Made by a program: the position numbers and the translations under genes
In this document: positions 12,215 through 26,071 of the stretch, piece after piece
Numbering within the stretch: the first letter of the stretch is position 1
How the letters are laid out: each line of letters starts with the position of its first letter
Notes under the pieces: model-generated
Databases searched by the model: none
Told to the model about the DNA's origin: nothing
The model's input: only the letters and a program-made list of their open reading frames with translations
Assembly: GCA_036172665.1 (NCBI GenBank)
Contig: JAYKNF010000053.1
Coordinates: forward strand, 1 to 64,000
Direction of reading: 5' to 3'
Origin: Prosopocoilus inquinatus
Lineage: Eukaryota; Arthropoda; Insecta; Coleoptera; Lucanidae
DNA length: 64,000 nucleotides

Positions 12215-15200
12215 AAATAGTTTAGAACGAAAAAACACGTATTAGCGTTGTTCCTGTGATGTATCTAATCGATCCTTACTTAGCTACTATGTTATTTGAC
12301 GTTTCGATGGACTCCAGTAACTCTAATGTGAGATACGAAATTTTCGGACGCAGCAGCAGCTGGAAATAGTTTTAAACGAAACAACACATATTAGCGTTGT
12401 TCCTGTGATGTAACTAATCGATCCTTACTCATCTATCATGTTATTTGACGTTTGGACGGACTCCAGTAACTCTGATGAGAGATACGACGTTTTTGGACGC
12501 AGCAGGAGCTGGAAATAGTTTTAAACGAAACAACACGTATTAGCGTTGTTCCTGTGCTGTATCTAATCAATCCTTACTCATCTATCATGTTATTTGTCGT
12601 TTCGATGGACTCCAGTAGCTCTGATGTGAGATACGACGTTTTCGGACGCAGCAGAAGCTGGAAATAGTTTTAAACGAAACAACACGCATTAGCGTTGTTC
12701 CTGTGATGTATCTAATCGATCCTTACTCATCTAACATGTTATTTGGCGTTTCGATGGACTCCAGTAACTTTGATGTGAGATACGAAGTTCTCGGACGCAG
12801 CTGAAGCTGGAAATTGTTTTAAACGAAACAACACGTATTAGCGTTGTTCCTGTGATGTATCTAATCGATCCTTACTCATCTATCATGTTATTTGACGTTT
12901 GGATGGGCTCCAGTAACTCTGAAGTGAGATACGAAGTTCTCGGACGCAGCTGAAGCTGGAAATAGTTTTAAACGAAACAACACGCATTAGCGTTGTTCCT
13001 GTGATGTATCTAATCGATCCTTACTCATCTATCATGTTATTTGACGTTTGGATGGACTCCAGTAACTCTGATGTGAGATACGAAATTATCGGACGCAGCA
13101 GAAGCTGGAAATAGTTTTAAATGAAACAACACGCATTAGCGTTGTTCCTGTGATGTATCTAATCGATCCTTACTCACCTATCATGTTATTTGACGTTTGG
13201 ATGGGCTCCAGTAACTCTGAAGTGAGATACGAAGTTCTCGGACGCAGCTGAAGCTGGAAATAGTTTTAAACGAAACAACACGCATTAGCGTTGTTCCTGT
13301 GATGTATCTAATCGATACTTACTCATCTATCATGTTATTTGACGTTTCGATGGACTCCAGTAACTCTAATGTGAGAAACGAAATTTTCGGACGCAGCAGA
13401 AGCTGGAAATAGTTTTAAACGAAACAACACGCATTAGCGTTGTTCCTGTGATGTATCTAATCGATCCTTACTCATCTATCATGTTATTTGACGTTTGGAT
13501 GGACTCCAGTAACTCTGATGTGAGATACGAAATTATCGGACGCAGCAGAAGCTGGAAATAGTTTTAAATGAAACAACACGCATTAGCGTTGTTCCTGTGA
13601 TGTATCTAATCGATACTTACTCATCTATCATGTTATTTGGCGTTTCGATGGACTCCAGTAGCTCTGATGTGAGATACGACGTTTTCGGACGCAGCAGAAG
13701 CTGGAAATAGTTTTAAACGAAACAACACGCATTAGCGTTGTTCCTGTGATGTATCTAATCGATCCTTACTCATCTATCATGTTATTTGACGTTTGGATGG
13801 ACTCCAGTAACTCTGATGTGAGATACAAAGTTTTTGGACGCAGCAGTAGCTGGAAATAGTTTAGAACGAAAAAACACGTATTAGCGTTGTTCCTGTGATG
13901 TATCTAATCGATCCTTACTTAGCTACTATGTTATTTGACGTTTCGATGGACTCCAGTAACTCTAATGTGAGATACGAAATTTTCGGACGCAGCAGCAGCT
14001 GGAAATAGTTTTAAACGAAACAACACATATTAGCGTTGTTCCTGTGATGTAACTAATCGATCCTTACTCATCTATCATGTTATTTGACGTTTGGACGGAC
14101 TCCAGTAACTCTGATGAGAGATACGACGTTTTTGGACGCAGCAGGAGCTGGAAATAGTTTTAAACGAAACAACACGTATTAGCGTTGTTCCTGTGCTGTA
14201 TCTAATCAATCCTTACTCATCTATCATGTTATTTGTCGTTTCGATGGACTCCAGTAGCTCTGATGTGAGATACGACGTTTTCGGACGCAGCAGAAGCTGG
14301 AAATAGTTTTAAACGAAACAACACGCATTAGCGTTGTTCCTGTGATGTATCTAATCGATCCTTACTCATCTATCATGTTATTTGACGTTTGGATGGACTC
14401 CAGTAACTCTGATGTGAGATACGAAATTATCGGACGCAGCAGAAGCTGGAAATAGTTTTAAATGAAACAACACGCATTAGCGTTGTTCCTGTGATGTATC
14501 TAATCGATCCTTACTCACCTATCATGTTATTTGACGTTTGGATGGGCTCCAGTAACTCTGAAGTGAGATACGAAGTTCTCGGACGCAGCTGAAGCTGGAA
14601 ATAGTTTTAAACGAAACAACACGCATTAGCGTTGTTCCTGTGATGTATCTAATCGATACTTACTCATCTATCATGTTATTTGACGTTTCGATGGACTCCA
14701 GTAACTCTAATGTGAGAAACGAAATTTTCGGACGCAGCAGAAGCTGGAAATAGTTTTAAACGAAACAACACGCATTAGCGTTGTTCCTGTGATGTATCTA
14801 ATCGATCCTTACTCATCTATCATGTTATTTGACGTTTGGATGGACTCCAGTAACTCTGATGTGAGATACGAAATTATCGGACGCAGCAGAAGCTGGAAAT
14901 AGTTTTAAATGAAACAACACGCATTAGCGTTGTTCCTGTGATGTATCTAATCGATACTTACTCATCTATCATGTTATTTGGCGTTTCGATGGACTCCAGT
15001 AGCTCTGATGTGAGATACGACGTTTTCGGACGCAGCAGAAGCTGGAAATAGTTTTAAACGAAACAACACGCATTAGCGTTGTTCCTGTGATGTATCTAAT
15101 CGATCCTTACTCATCTATCATGTTATTTGACGTTTGGATGGACTCCAGTAACTCTGATGTGAGATACAAAGTTTTTGGACGCAGCAGTAGCTGGAAATAG

Positions 15201-16684
15201 TTTAGAACGAAAAAACACGTATTAGCGTTGTTCCTGTGATGTATCTAATCGATCCTTACTTAGCTACTATGTTATTTGACGTTTCGATGGACTCCAGTAA
15301 CTCTAATGTGAGATACGAAATTTTCGGACGCAGCAGCAGCTGGAAATAGTTTTAAACGAAACAACACATATTAGCGTTGTTCCTGTGATGTAACTAATCG
15401 ATCCTTACTCATCTATCATGTTATTTGACGTTTGGACGGACTCCAGTAACTCTGATGAGAGATACGACGTTTTTGGACGCAGCAGGAGCTGGAAATAGTT
15501 TTAAACGAAACAACACGTATTAGCGTTGTTCCTGTGCTGTATCTAATCAATCCTTACTCATCTATCATGTTATTTGTCGTTTCGATGGACTCCAGTAGCT
15601 CTGATGTGAGATACGACGTTTTCGGACGCAGCAGAAGCTGGAAATAGTTTTAAACGAAACAACACGCATTAGCGTTGTTCCTGTGATGTATCTAATCGAT
15701 CCTTACTCATCTAACATGTTATTTGGCGTTTCGATGGACTCCAGTAACTTTGATGTGAGATACGAAGTTCTCGGACGCAGCTGAAGCTGGAAATTGTTTT
15801 AAACGAAACAACACGTATTAGCGTTGTTCCTGTGATGTATCTAATCGATCCTTACTCATCTATCATGTTATTTGACGTTTGGATGGGCTCCAGTAACTCT
15901 GAAGTGAGATACGAAGTTCTCGGACGCAGCTGAAGCTGGAAATAGTTTTAAACGAAACAACACGCATTAGCGTTGTTCCTGTGATGTATCTAATCGATCC
16001 TTACTCATCTATCATGTTATTTGACGTTTGGATGGACTCCAGTAACTCTGATGTGAGATACGAAATTATCGGACGCAGCAGAAGCTGGAAATAGTTTTAA
16101 ATGAAACAACACGCATTAGCGTTGTTCCTGTGATGTATCTAATCGATCCTTACTCACCTATCATGTTATTTGACGTTTGGATGGGCTCCAGTAACTCTGA
16201 AGTGAGATACGAAGTTCTCGGACGCAGCTGAAGCTGGAAATAGTTTTAAACGAAACAACACGCATTAGCGTTGTTCCTGTGATGTATCTAATCGATACTT
16301 ACTCATCTATCATGTTATTTGACGTTTCGATGGACTCCAGTAACTCTAATGTGAGAAACGAAATTTTCGGACGCAGCAGAAGCTGGAAATAGTTTTAAAC
16401 GAAACAACACGCATTAGCGTTGTTCCTGTGATGTATCTAATCGATCCTTACTCATCTATCATGTTATTTGACGTTTGGATGGACTCCAGTAACTCTGATG
16501 TGAGATACGAAATTATCGGACGCAGCAGAAGCTGGAAATAGTTTTAAATGAAACAACACGCATTAGCGTTGTTCCTGTGATGTATCTAATCGATACTTAC
16601 TCATCTATCATGTTATTTGGCGTTTCGATGGACTCCAGTAGCTCTGATGTGAGATACGACGTTTTCGGACGCAGCAGAAGCTGG
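12215..16684 (+). repeat. Three successive t7-led blocks (11, 9 and 10 monomers)
   Basis: Block 12215-13853 reads t7 t8 t9 t10 t11 t12 t13 t3 t12 t14 then a t12/t6 hybrid (1639 bp). Block 13854-15194 is the same minus t10 and t11 (1341 bp). Block 15195-16684 repeats t7 to t14 before leaving into the t12/t15 region. The t12/t6 hybrid has t12 upstream sequence and the t6 end (cagtagctgg, then tttagaacg). It is the joint that closes the loop back to t7, as expected if unequal crossover between t12 and t6 created the first duplication. Confidence 0.87.
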
Positions 16685-19600
16685 AAATAGTTTTAAACGA
16701 AACAACACGCATTAGCGTTGTTCCTGTGATGTATCTAATCGATCCTTACTCATCTATCATGTTATTTGACGTTTGGATGGACTCCAGTAACTCTGATGTG
16801 AGATACGAAATTATCGGACGCAGCAGAAGCTGGAAATAGTTTTAAATGAAACAGCACGCATTAGCGTTGTGCCTGTGATGTATCTAATCGATCCTTACTC
16901 ATCTATCATGTTATTTGACGTTTCGATGGACTCTAGTAACTCTGATGTGATATACGAAGTTTTTGGACGCAGCAGGAGCTAGAAATAGTTTTAAACGAAA
17001 CAACACGTATTACCGTTGTTCCTGTGATGTATCTAATCGATCCTTACTCATCTATCATGTTATTTGACGTTTGGATGGACTCCAGTAACTCTGATGTGAG
17101 ATACGAAATTATCGGACGCAGCAGAAGCTGGAAATAGTTTTAAATGAAACAACACGCATTAGCGTTGTGCCTGTGATGTATCTAATCGATCCTTACTCAT
17201 CTATCATGTTATTTGACGTTTCGATGGACTCTAGTAACTCTGATGTGATATACGAAGTTTTTGGACGCAGCAGGAGCTAGAAATAGTTTTAAACGAAACA
17301 ACACGTATTAGCGTTGTTCCTGTGCTGTATCTAATCGATCCTTACTCATCTATCATCTTATTTGGCGTTTCAATGGACTCCAGTAGCTCTGATGTGAGAT
17401 ACGACGTTTTCGGACGCAGCAGAAGCTGGAAATAGTTTTAAACGAAACAACACGCATTAGCGTTGTTCCTGTGATGTATCTAATCGATCCTTACTCATCT
17501 ATCATGTTATTTGACGTTTGGATGGACTCCAGTAACTCTGATGTGAGATACGAAATTATCGGACGCAGCAGAAGCTGGAAATAGTTTTAAATGAAACAAC
17601 ACGCATTAGCGTTGTGCCTGTGATGTATCTAATCGATCCTTACTCATCTATCATGTTATTTGACGTTTCGATGGACTCTAGTAACTCTGATGTGATATAC
17701 GAAGTTTTTGGACGCAGCAGGAGCTAGAAATAGTTTTAAACGAAACAACACGTATTAGCGTTGTTCCTGTGATGTATCTAATCGATCCTTACTCATCTAT
17801 CATGTTATTTGACGTTTGGATGGACTCCAGTAACTCTGATGTGAGATACGAAATTATCGGACGCAGCAGAAGCTGGAAATAGTTTTAAATGAAACAACAC
17901 GCATTAGCGTTGTGCCTGTGATGTATCTAATCGATCCTTACTCATCTATCATGTTATTTGACGTTTCGATGGACTCTAGTAACTCTGATGTGATATACGA
18001 AGTTTTTGGACGCAGCAGGAGCTAGAAATAGTTTTAAACGAAACAACACGTATTAGCGTTGTTCCTGTGATGTATCTAATCGATCCTTACTCATCTATCA
18101 TGTTATTTGACGTTTGGATGGACTCCAGTATCTCTGATGTGAGATACGAAATTTTCGGACGCAGCAGAAGCTGGTAATAGTTTTAAACGAAACAACACGC
18201 ATTAGCGTTGTTCCTGTGATGTATCTAAACAATCCTTACTCATCTATCATGTTATTTGACGTTTCGATGGACTCTAGTAACTCTGATGTGATATACGAAG
18301 TTTTTGGACGCAGCAGGAGCTAGAAATAGTTTTAAACGAAACAACACGTATTAGCGTTGTTCCTGTGATGTATCTAATCGATCCTTACTCATCTATCATG
18401 TTATTTGACGTTTGGATGGACTCCAGTAACTCTGATGTGAGATACGAAATTATCGGACGCAGCAGAAGCTGGAAATAGTTTTAAATGAAACAACACGCAT
18501 TAGCGTTGTGCCTGTGATGTCTCTAATCGATCCTTACTCATCTATCATGTTATTTGACGTTTCGATGGACTCTAGTAACTCTGATGTGATATACGAAGTT
18601 TTTGGACGCAGCAGGAGCTAGAAATAGTTTTAAACGAAACAACACGTATTAGCGTTGTTCCTGTGATGTATCTAATCGATCCTTACTCATCTATCATGTT
18701 ATTTGACGTTTGGATGGACTCCAGTATCTCTGATGTGAGATACGAAATTTTCGGACGCAGCAGAAGCTGGTAATAGTTTTAAACGAAACAACACGCATTA
18801 GCGTTGTTCCTGTGATGTATCTAAACAATCCTTACTCATCTATCATGTTATTTGACGTTTCGATGGACTCTAGTAACTCTGATGTGATATACGAAGTTTT
18901 TGGACGCAGCAGGAGCTAGAAATAGTTTTAAACGAAACAACACGTATTAGCGTTGTTCCTGTGATGTATCTAATCGATCCTTACTCATCTATCATGTTAT
19001 TTGACGTTTGGATGGACTCCAGTAACTCTGATGTGAGATACGAAATTATCGGACGCAGCAGAAGCTGGAAATAGTTTTAAATGAAACAACACGCATTAGC
19101 GTTGTGCCTGTGATGTATCTAATCGATCCTTACTCATCTATCATGTTATTTGACGTTTCGATGGACTCTAGTAACTCTGATGTGATATACGAAGTTTTTG
19201 GACGCAGCAGGAGCTAGAAATAGTTTTAAACGAAACAACACGTATTAGCGTTGTTCCTGTGCTGTATCTAATCGATCCTTACTCATCTATCATCTTATTT
19301 GGCGTTTCGATGGACTCCAGTAGCTCTGATGTGAGATACGACGTTTTCGGACGCAGCAGAAGCTGGAAATAGTTTTAAACGAAACAACACGCATTAGCGT
19401 TGTTCCTGTGATGTATCTAATCGATCCTTACTCATCTATCATGTTATTTGACGTTTGGATGGACTCCAGTAACTCTGATGTGAGATACGAAATTATCGGA
19501 CGCAGCAGAAGCTGGAAATAGTTTTAAATGAAACAACACGCATTAGCGTTGTGCCTGTGATGTATCTAATCGATCCTTACTCATCTATCATGTTATTTGA

Positions 19601-20111
19601 CGTTTCGATGGACTCTAGTAACTCTGATGTGATATACGAAGTTTTTGGACGCAGCAGGAGCTAGAAATAGTTTTAAACGAAACAACACGTATTAGCGTTG
19701 TTCCTGTGATGTATCTAATCGATCCTTACTCATCTATCATGTTATTTGACGTTTGGATGGACTCCAGTAACTCTGATGTGAGATACGAAATTATCGGACG
19801 CAGCAGAAGCTGGAAATAGTTTTAAATGAAACAACACGCATTAGCGTTGTGCCTGTGATGTATCTAATCGATCCTTACTCATCTATCATGTTATTTGACG
19901 TTTCGATGGACTCTAGTAACTCTGATGTGATATACGAAGTTTTTGGACGCAGCAGGAGCTAGAAATAGTTTTAAACGAAACAACACGTATTAGCGTTGTT
20001 CCTGTGATGTATCTAATCGATCCTTACTCATCTATCATGTTATTTGACGTTTGGATGGACTCCAGTATCTCTGATGTGAGATACGAAATTTTCGGACGCA
20101 GCAGAAGCTGG
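16685..20111 (+). repeat. Local t12/t15 amplification zone (23 monomers)
   Basis: Order: t12 t15 t12 t15 t2 t12 t15 t12 t15 t16 t17/t15 t12 t15 t16 t17/t15 t12 t15 t2 t12 t15 t12 t15 t16. A t12-t15 pair (298 bp) occurs eight times, a four-unit block starting at 18175 is repeated at 18771, and 17132-18174 matches 19069-20111 at an offset of exactly 13 monomers (1937 bp). The t17/t15 hybrids at 18175 and 18771 begin taaacaatcc and end gtgatatacg. This is the most strongly amplified stretch of the window. Confidence 0.87.
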
Positions 20112-21452
20112 TAATAGTTTTAAACGAAACAACACGCATTAGCGTTGTTCCTGTGATGTATCTAAACAATCCTTACTTATCTAACATGTTATTTGACGTT
20201 TGGATGGACTCCAGTAAGTCTGATGTGAGATACAAAGTTTTTGGACGCAGCAGTAGCTGGAAATAGTTTAGAACGAAAAAGCACGTATTAGCGTTGTTCC
20301 TGTGATGTATCTAATCGATCCTTACTTAGCTACTATGTTATTTGACGTTTCGATGGACTCCAGTAACTCTAATGTGAGATACGAAATTTTCGGACGCAGC
20401 AGCAGCTGGAAATAGTTTTAAACGAAACAACACATATTAGCGTTGTTCCTGTGATGTAACTAATCGATCCTTACTCACCTATCATGTTATTTGACGTTTG
20501 GATGGGCTCCAGTAACTCTGAAGTGAGATACGAAGTTCTCGGACGCAGCTGAAGCTGGAAATAGTTTTAAACGAAACAACACGCATTAGCGTTGTTCCTG
20601 TGATGTATCTAATCGATCCTTACTCATCTATCATGTTATTTGACGTTTGGATGGACTCCAGTAAGTCTGATGTGAGATACAAAGTTTTTGGACGCAGCAG
20701 GAGCTAGAAATAGTTTTAAACGAAACAACACGTATTAGCGTTGTTCCTGTGCTGTATCTAATCGATCCTTACTCATCTATCATCTTATTTGGCGTTTCGA
20801 TGGACTCCAGTAGCTCTGATGTGAGATACGACGTTTTCGGACGCAGCAGAAGCTGGAAATAGTTTTAAACGAAACAACACGCATTAGCGTTGTTCCTGTG
20901 ATGTATCTAATCGATCCTTACTCATCTATCATGTTATTTGACGTTTCGATGGACTCCAGTAACTCTAATGTGAGAAACGAAATTTTCGGACGCAGCAGAA
21001 GCTGGAAATAGTTTTAAACGAAACAACACGCATTAGCGTTGTTCCTGTGATGTATCTAATCGATCCTTACTCATCTATCATGTTATTTGACGTTTGGATG
21101 GACTCCAGTAAGTCTGATGTGAGATACAAAGTTTTTGGACGCAGCAGGAGCTGGAAATAGTTTTAAACGAAACAACACGTATTAGCGTTGTTCCTGTGCT
21201 GTATCTAATCGATCCTTACTCACCTATCATGTTATTTGACGTTTGGATGGGCTCCAGTAACTCTGAAGTGAGATACGAAGTTCTCGGACGCAGCTGAAGC
21301 TGGAAATAGTTTTAAACGAAACAACACGCATTAGCGTTGTTCCTGTGATGTATCTAATCGATACTTACTCATCTATCATGTTATTTGGCGTTTCGATGGA
21401 CTCCAGTAACTCTAATATGAGAAACGAAATTTTCGGACGCAGCAGAAGCTGG
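20112..21452 (+). repeat. Row end t17 t7 t18 plus t1-to-t3* segment
   Basis: Nine units: t17 t7 t18 t1 t2 t3 t1b t5/t13 t3*. The last four repeat the arrangement at 10725-11320 at an offset of 10132 bp, which is exactly 68 monomers. They recur again at 34714-35309. Confidence 0.85.
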
Positions 21453-24400
21453 AAATAGTTTTAAACGAAACAACACGCATTAGCGTTGTTCCTGTGATGT
21501 ATCTAATCGATCCTTACTCATCTATCATGTTATTTGACGTTTGGATGGACTCCAGTAAGTCTGATGTGAGATACAAAGTTTTTGGACGCAGCAGGAGCTA
21601 GAAATAGTTTTAAACGAAACAACACGTATTAGCGTTGTTCCTGTGCTGTATCTAATCGATCCTTACTCATCTATCATCTTATTTGGCGTTTCGATGGACT
21701 CCAGTAGCTCTGATGTGAGATACGACGTTTTCGGACGCAGCAGAAGCTGGAAATAGTTTTAAACGAAACAACACGCATTAGCGTTGTTCCTGTGATGTAT
21801 CTAATCGATACTTACTCATCTATCATGTTATTTGACGTTTCGATGGACTCCAGTAACTCTAATGTGAGAAACGAAATTTTCGGACGCAGCAGAAGCTGGA
21901 AATAGTTTTAAACGAAACAACACGTATTAGCGTTGTTCCTGGGATGTATCTAATCGATCCTTACTCATCTATCATGTTATTTGACGTTTGGATGGACTCC
22001 AGTAACTCTGATGTGAGATACAAAGTTTTTGGACGCAGCAGGAGCTGGAAATAGTTTTAAACGAAACAACACGTATTAGCGTTGTTCCTGTGCTGTATCT
22101 AATCGATCCTTACTTATCTATCATGTTATTTGACGTTTCGATGCACTCCAGTAACTCTGATGTGAGATACGAAGTTTTCGGACGCAGCAGAAGCTGGAAA
22201 TAGTTTTAAACGAAACAACACGTATTAGCTTTGTTCCTGGGATGTATCTAATCGATCCTTACTCATCTATCATGTTATTTGACGTTCGGATGGACTCCAG
22301 TAACTCTGATGTGAGATACAAAGTTTTTGGACGCAGCAGTAGCTGGAAATAGTTTAGAACGAAAAAACACGTATTAGCGTTGTTCCTGTGATGTATCTAA
22401 TCGATCCTTACTTAGCTACTATGTTATTTGACGTTTCGATGGACTCCAGTAACTCTAATGTGAGATACGAAATTTTCGGACGCAGCAGCAGCTGGAAATA
22501 GTTTTAAACGAAACAACACATATTAGCGTTGTTCCTGTGATGTAACTAATCGATCCTTACTCATCTATCATGTTATTTGACGTTTGGACGGACTCCAGTA
22601 ACTCTGATGAGAGATACGACGTTTTTGGACGCAGCAGGAGCTGGAAATAGTTTTAAACGAAACAACACGTATTAGCGTTGTTCCTGTGCTGTATCTAATC
22701 AATCCTTACTCATCTATCATGTTATTTGTCGTTTCGATGGACTCCAGTAGCTCTGATGTGAGATACGACGTTTTCGGACGCAGCAGAAGCTGGAAATAGT
22801 TTTAAACGAAACAACACGCATTAGCGTTGTTCCTTTGATGTATCTAATCGATCCTTACTCATCTAACATGTTATTTGGCGTTTCGATGGACTCCAGTAAC
22901 TTTGATGTGAGATACGAAGTTCTCGGACGCAGCTGAAGCTGGAAATTGTTTTAAACGAAACAACACGTATTAGCGTTGTTCCTGTGATGTATCTAATCGA
23001 TCCTTACTCATCTATCATGTTATTTGACGTTTGGATGGGCTCCAGTAACTCTGAAGTGAGATACGAAGTTCTCGGACGCAGCTGAAGCTGGAAATAGTTT
23101 TAAACGAAACAACACGCATTAGCGTTGTTCCTGTGATGTATCTAATCGATCCTTACTCATCTATCATGTTATTTGACGTTTGGATGGACTCCAGTAACTC
23201 TGATGTGAGATACGAAATTATCGGACGCAGCAGAAGCTGGAAATAGTTTTAAATGAAACAACACGCATTAGCGTTGTTCCTGTGATGTATCTAATCGATC
23301 CTTACTCACCTATCATGTTATTTGACGTTTGGATGGGCTCCAGTAACTCTGAAGTGAGATACGAAGTTCTCGGACGCAGCTGAAGCTGGAAATAGTTTTA
23401 AACGAAACAACACGCATTAGCGTTGTTCCTGTGATGTATCTAATCGATACTTACTCATCTATCATGTTATTTGACGTTTCGATGGACTCCAGTAACTCTA
23501 ATGTGAGAAACGAAATTTTCGGACGCAGCAGAAGCTGGAAATAGTTTTAAACGAAACAACACGCATTAGCGTTGTTCCTGTGATGTATCTAATCGATCCT
23601 TACTCATCTATCATGTTATTTGACGTTTGGATGGACTCCAGTAACTCTGATGTGAGATACGAAATTATCGGACGCAGCAGAAGCTGGAAATAGTTTTAAA
23701 TGAAACAACACGCATTAGCGTTGTTCCTGTGATGTATCTAATCGATACTTACTCATCTATCATGTTATTTGGCGTTTCGATGGACTCCAGTAGCTCTGAT
23801 GTGAGATACGACGTTTTCGGACGCAGCAGAAGCTGGAAATAGTTTTAAACGAAACAACACGCATTAGCGTTGTTCCTGTGATGTATCTAATCGATCCTTA
23901 CTCATCTATCATGTTATTTGACGTTTGGATGGACTCCAGTAACTCTGATGTGAGATACAAAGTTTTTGGACGCAGCAGTAGCTGGAAATAGTTTAGAACG
24001 AAAAAACACGTATTAGCGTTGTTCCTGTGATGTATCTAATCGATCCTTACTTAGCTACTATGTTATTTGACGTTTCGATGGACTCCAGTAACTCTAATGT
24101 GAGATACGAAATTTTCGGACGCAGCAGCAGCTGGAAATAGTTTTAAACGAAACAACACATATTAGCGTTGTTCCTGTGATGTAACTAATCGATCCTTACT
24201 CATCTATCATGTTATTTGACGTTTGGACGGACTCCAGTAACTCTGATGAGAGATACGACGTTTTTGGACGCAGCAGGAGCTGGAAATAGTTTTAAACGAA
24301 ACAACACGTATTAGCGTTGTTCCTGTGCTGTATCTAATCAATCCTTACTCATCTATCATGTTATTTGTCGTTTCGATGGACTCCAGTAGCTCTGATGTGA

Positions 24401-26071
24401 GATACGACGTTTTCGGACGCAGCAGAAGCTGGAAATAGTTTTAAACGAAACAACACGCATTAGCGTTGTTCCTGTGATGTATCTAATCGATCCTTACTCA
24501 TCTAACATGTTATTTGGCGTTTCGATGGACTCCAGTAACTTTGATGTGAGATACGAAGTTCTCGGACGCAGCTGAAGCTGGAAATTGTTTTAAACGAAAC
24601 AACACGTATTAGCGTTGTTCCTGTGATGTATCTAATCGATCCTTACTCATCTATCATGTTATTTGACGTTTGGATGGGCTCCAGTAACTCTGAAGTGAGA
24701 TACGAAGTTCTCGGACGCAGCTGAAGCTGGAAATAGTTTTAAACGAAACAACACGCATTAGCGTTGTTCCTGTGATGTATCTAATCGATCCTTACTCATC
24801 TATCATGTTATTTGACGTTTGGATGGACTCCAGTAACTCTGATGTGAGATACGAAATTATCGGACGCAGCAGAAGCTGGAAATAGTTTTAAATGAAACAA
24901 CACGCATTAGCGTTGTTCCTGTGATGTATCTAATCGATCCTTACTCACCTATCATGTTATTTGACGTTTGGATGGGCTCCAGTAACTCTGAAGTGAGATA
25001 CGAAGTTCTCGGACGCAGCTGAAGCTGGAAATAGTTTTAAATGAAACAACACGCATTAGCGTTGTTCCTGTGATGTATCTAATCGATACTTACTCATCTA
25101 TCATGTTATTTGGCGTTTCGATGGACTCCAGTAGCTCTGATGTGAGATACGACGTTTTCGGACGCAGCAGAAGCTGGAAATAGTTTTAAACGAAACAACA
25201 CGCATTAGCGTTGTTCCTGTGATGTATCTAATCGATCCTTACTCATCTATCATGTTATTTGACGTTTGGATGGACTCCAGTAACTCTGATGTGAGATACG
25301 AAATTATCGGACGCAGCAGAAGCTGGAAATAGTTTTAAATGAAACAACACGCATTAGCGTTGTGCCTGTGATGTATCTAATCGATCCTTACTCATCTATC
25401 ATGTTATTTGACGTTTCGATGGACTCTAGTAACTCTGATGTGATATACGAAGTTTTTGGACGCAGCAGGAGCTAGAAATAGTTTTAAACGAAACAACACG
25501 TATTAGCGTTGTTCCTGTGATGTATCTAATCGATCCTTACTCATCTATCATGTTATTTGACGTTTGGATGGACTCCAGTATCTCTGATGTGAGATACGAA
25601 ATTTTCGGACGCAGCAGAAGCTGGTAATAGTTTTAAACGAAACAACACGCATTAGCGTTGTTCCTGTGATGTATCTAAACAATCCTTACTTATCTAACAT
25701 GTTATTTGACGTTTGGATGGACTCCAGTAAGTCTGATGTGAGATACAAAGTTTTTGGACGCAGCAGTAGCTGGAAATAGTTTAGAACGAAAAAGCACGTA
25801 TTAGCGTTGTTCCTGTGATGTATCTAATCGATCCTTACTTAGCTACTATGTTATTTGACGTTTCGATGGACTCCAGTAACTCTAATGTGAGATACGAAAT
25901 TTTCGGACGCAGCAGCAGCTGGAAATAGTTTTAAACGAAACAACACATATTAGCGTTGTTCCTGTGATGTAACTAATCGATCCTTACTCACCTATCATGT
26001 TATTTGACGTTTGGATGGGCTCCAGTAACTCTGAAGTGAGATACGAAGTTCTCGGACGCAGCTGAAGCTGG
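21453..26071 (+). repeat. HOR row of 31 monomers (4619 bp)
   Basis: Order: t1 t2 t3 t4 t5 t6 t7 t8 t9 t10 t11 t12 t13 t3 t12 t14 t12/t6 t7 t8 t9 t10 t11 t12 t13 t14 t12 t15 t16 t17 t7 t18. Relative to the 22-unit consensus, the stretch from t7 has been duplicated through the t12/t6 hybrid, and t3 t12 are missing from the second pass. Private changes tagctttg at 22226 and cctttgatg at 22833 recur at 36083 and 36690, tying this row to the later copy. Confidence 0.9.
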
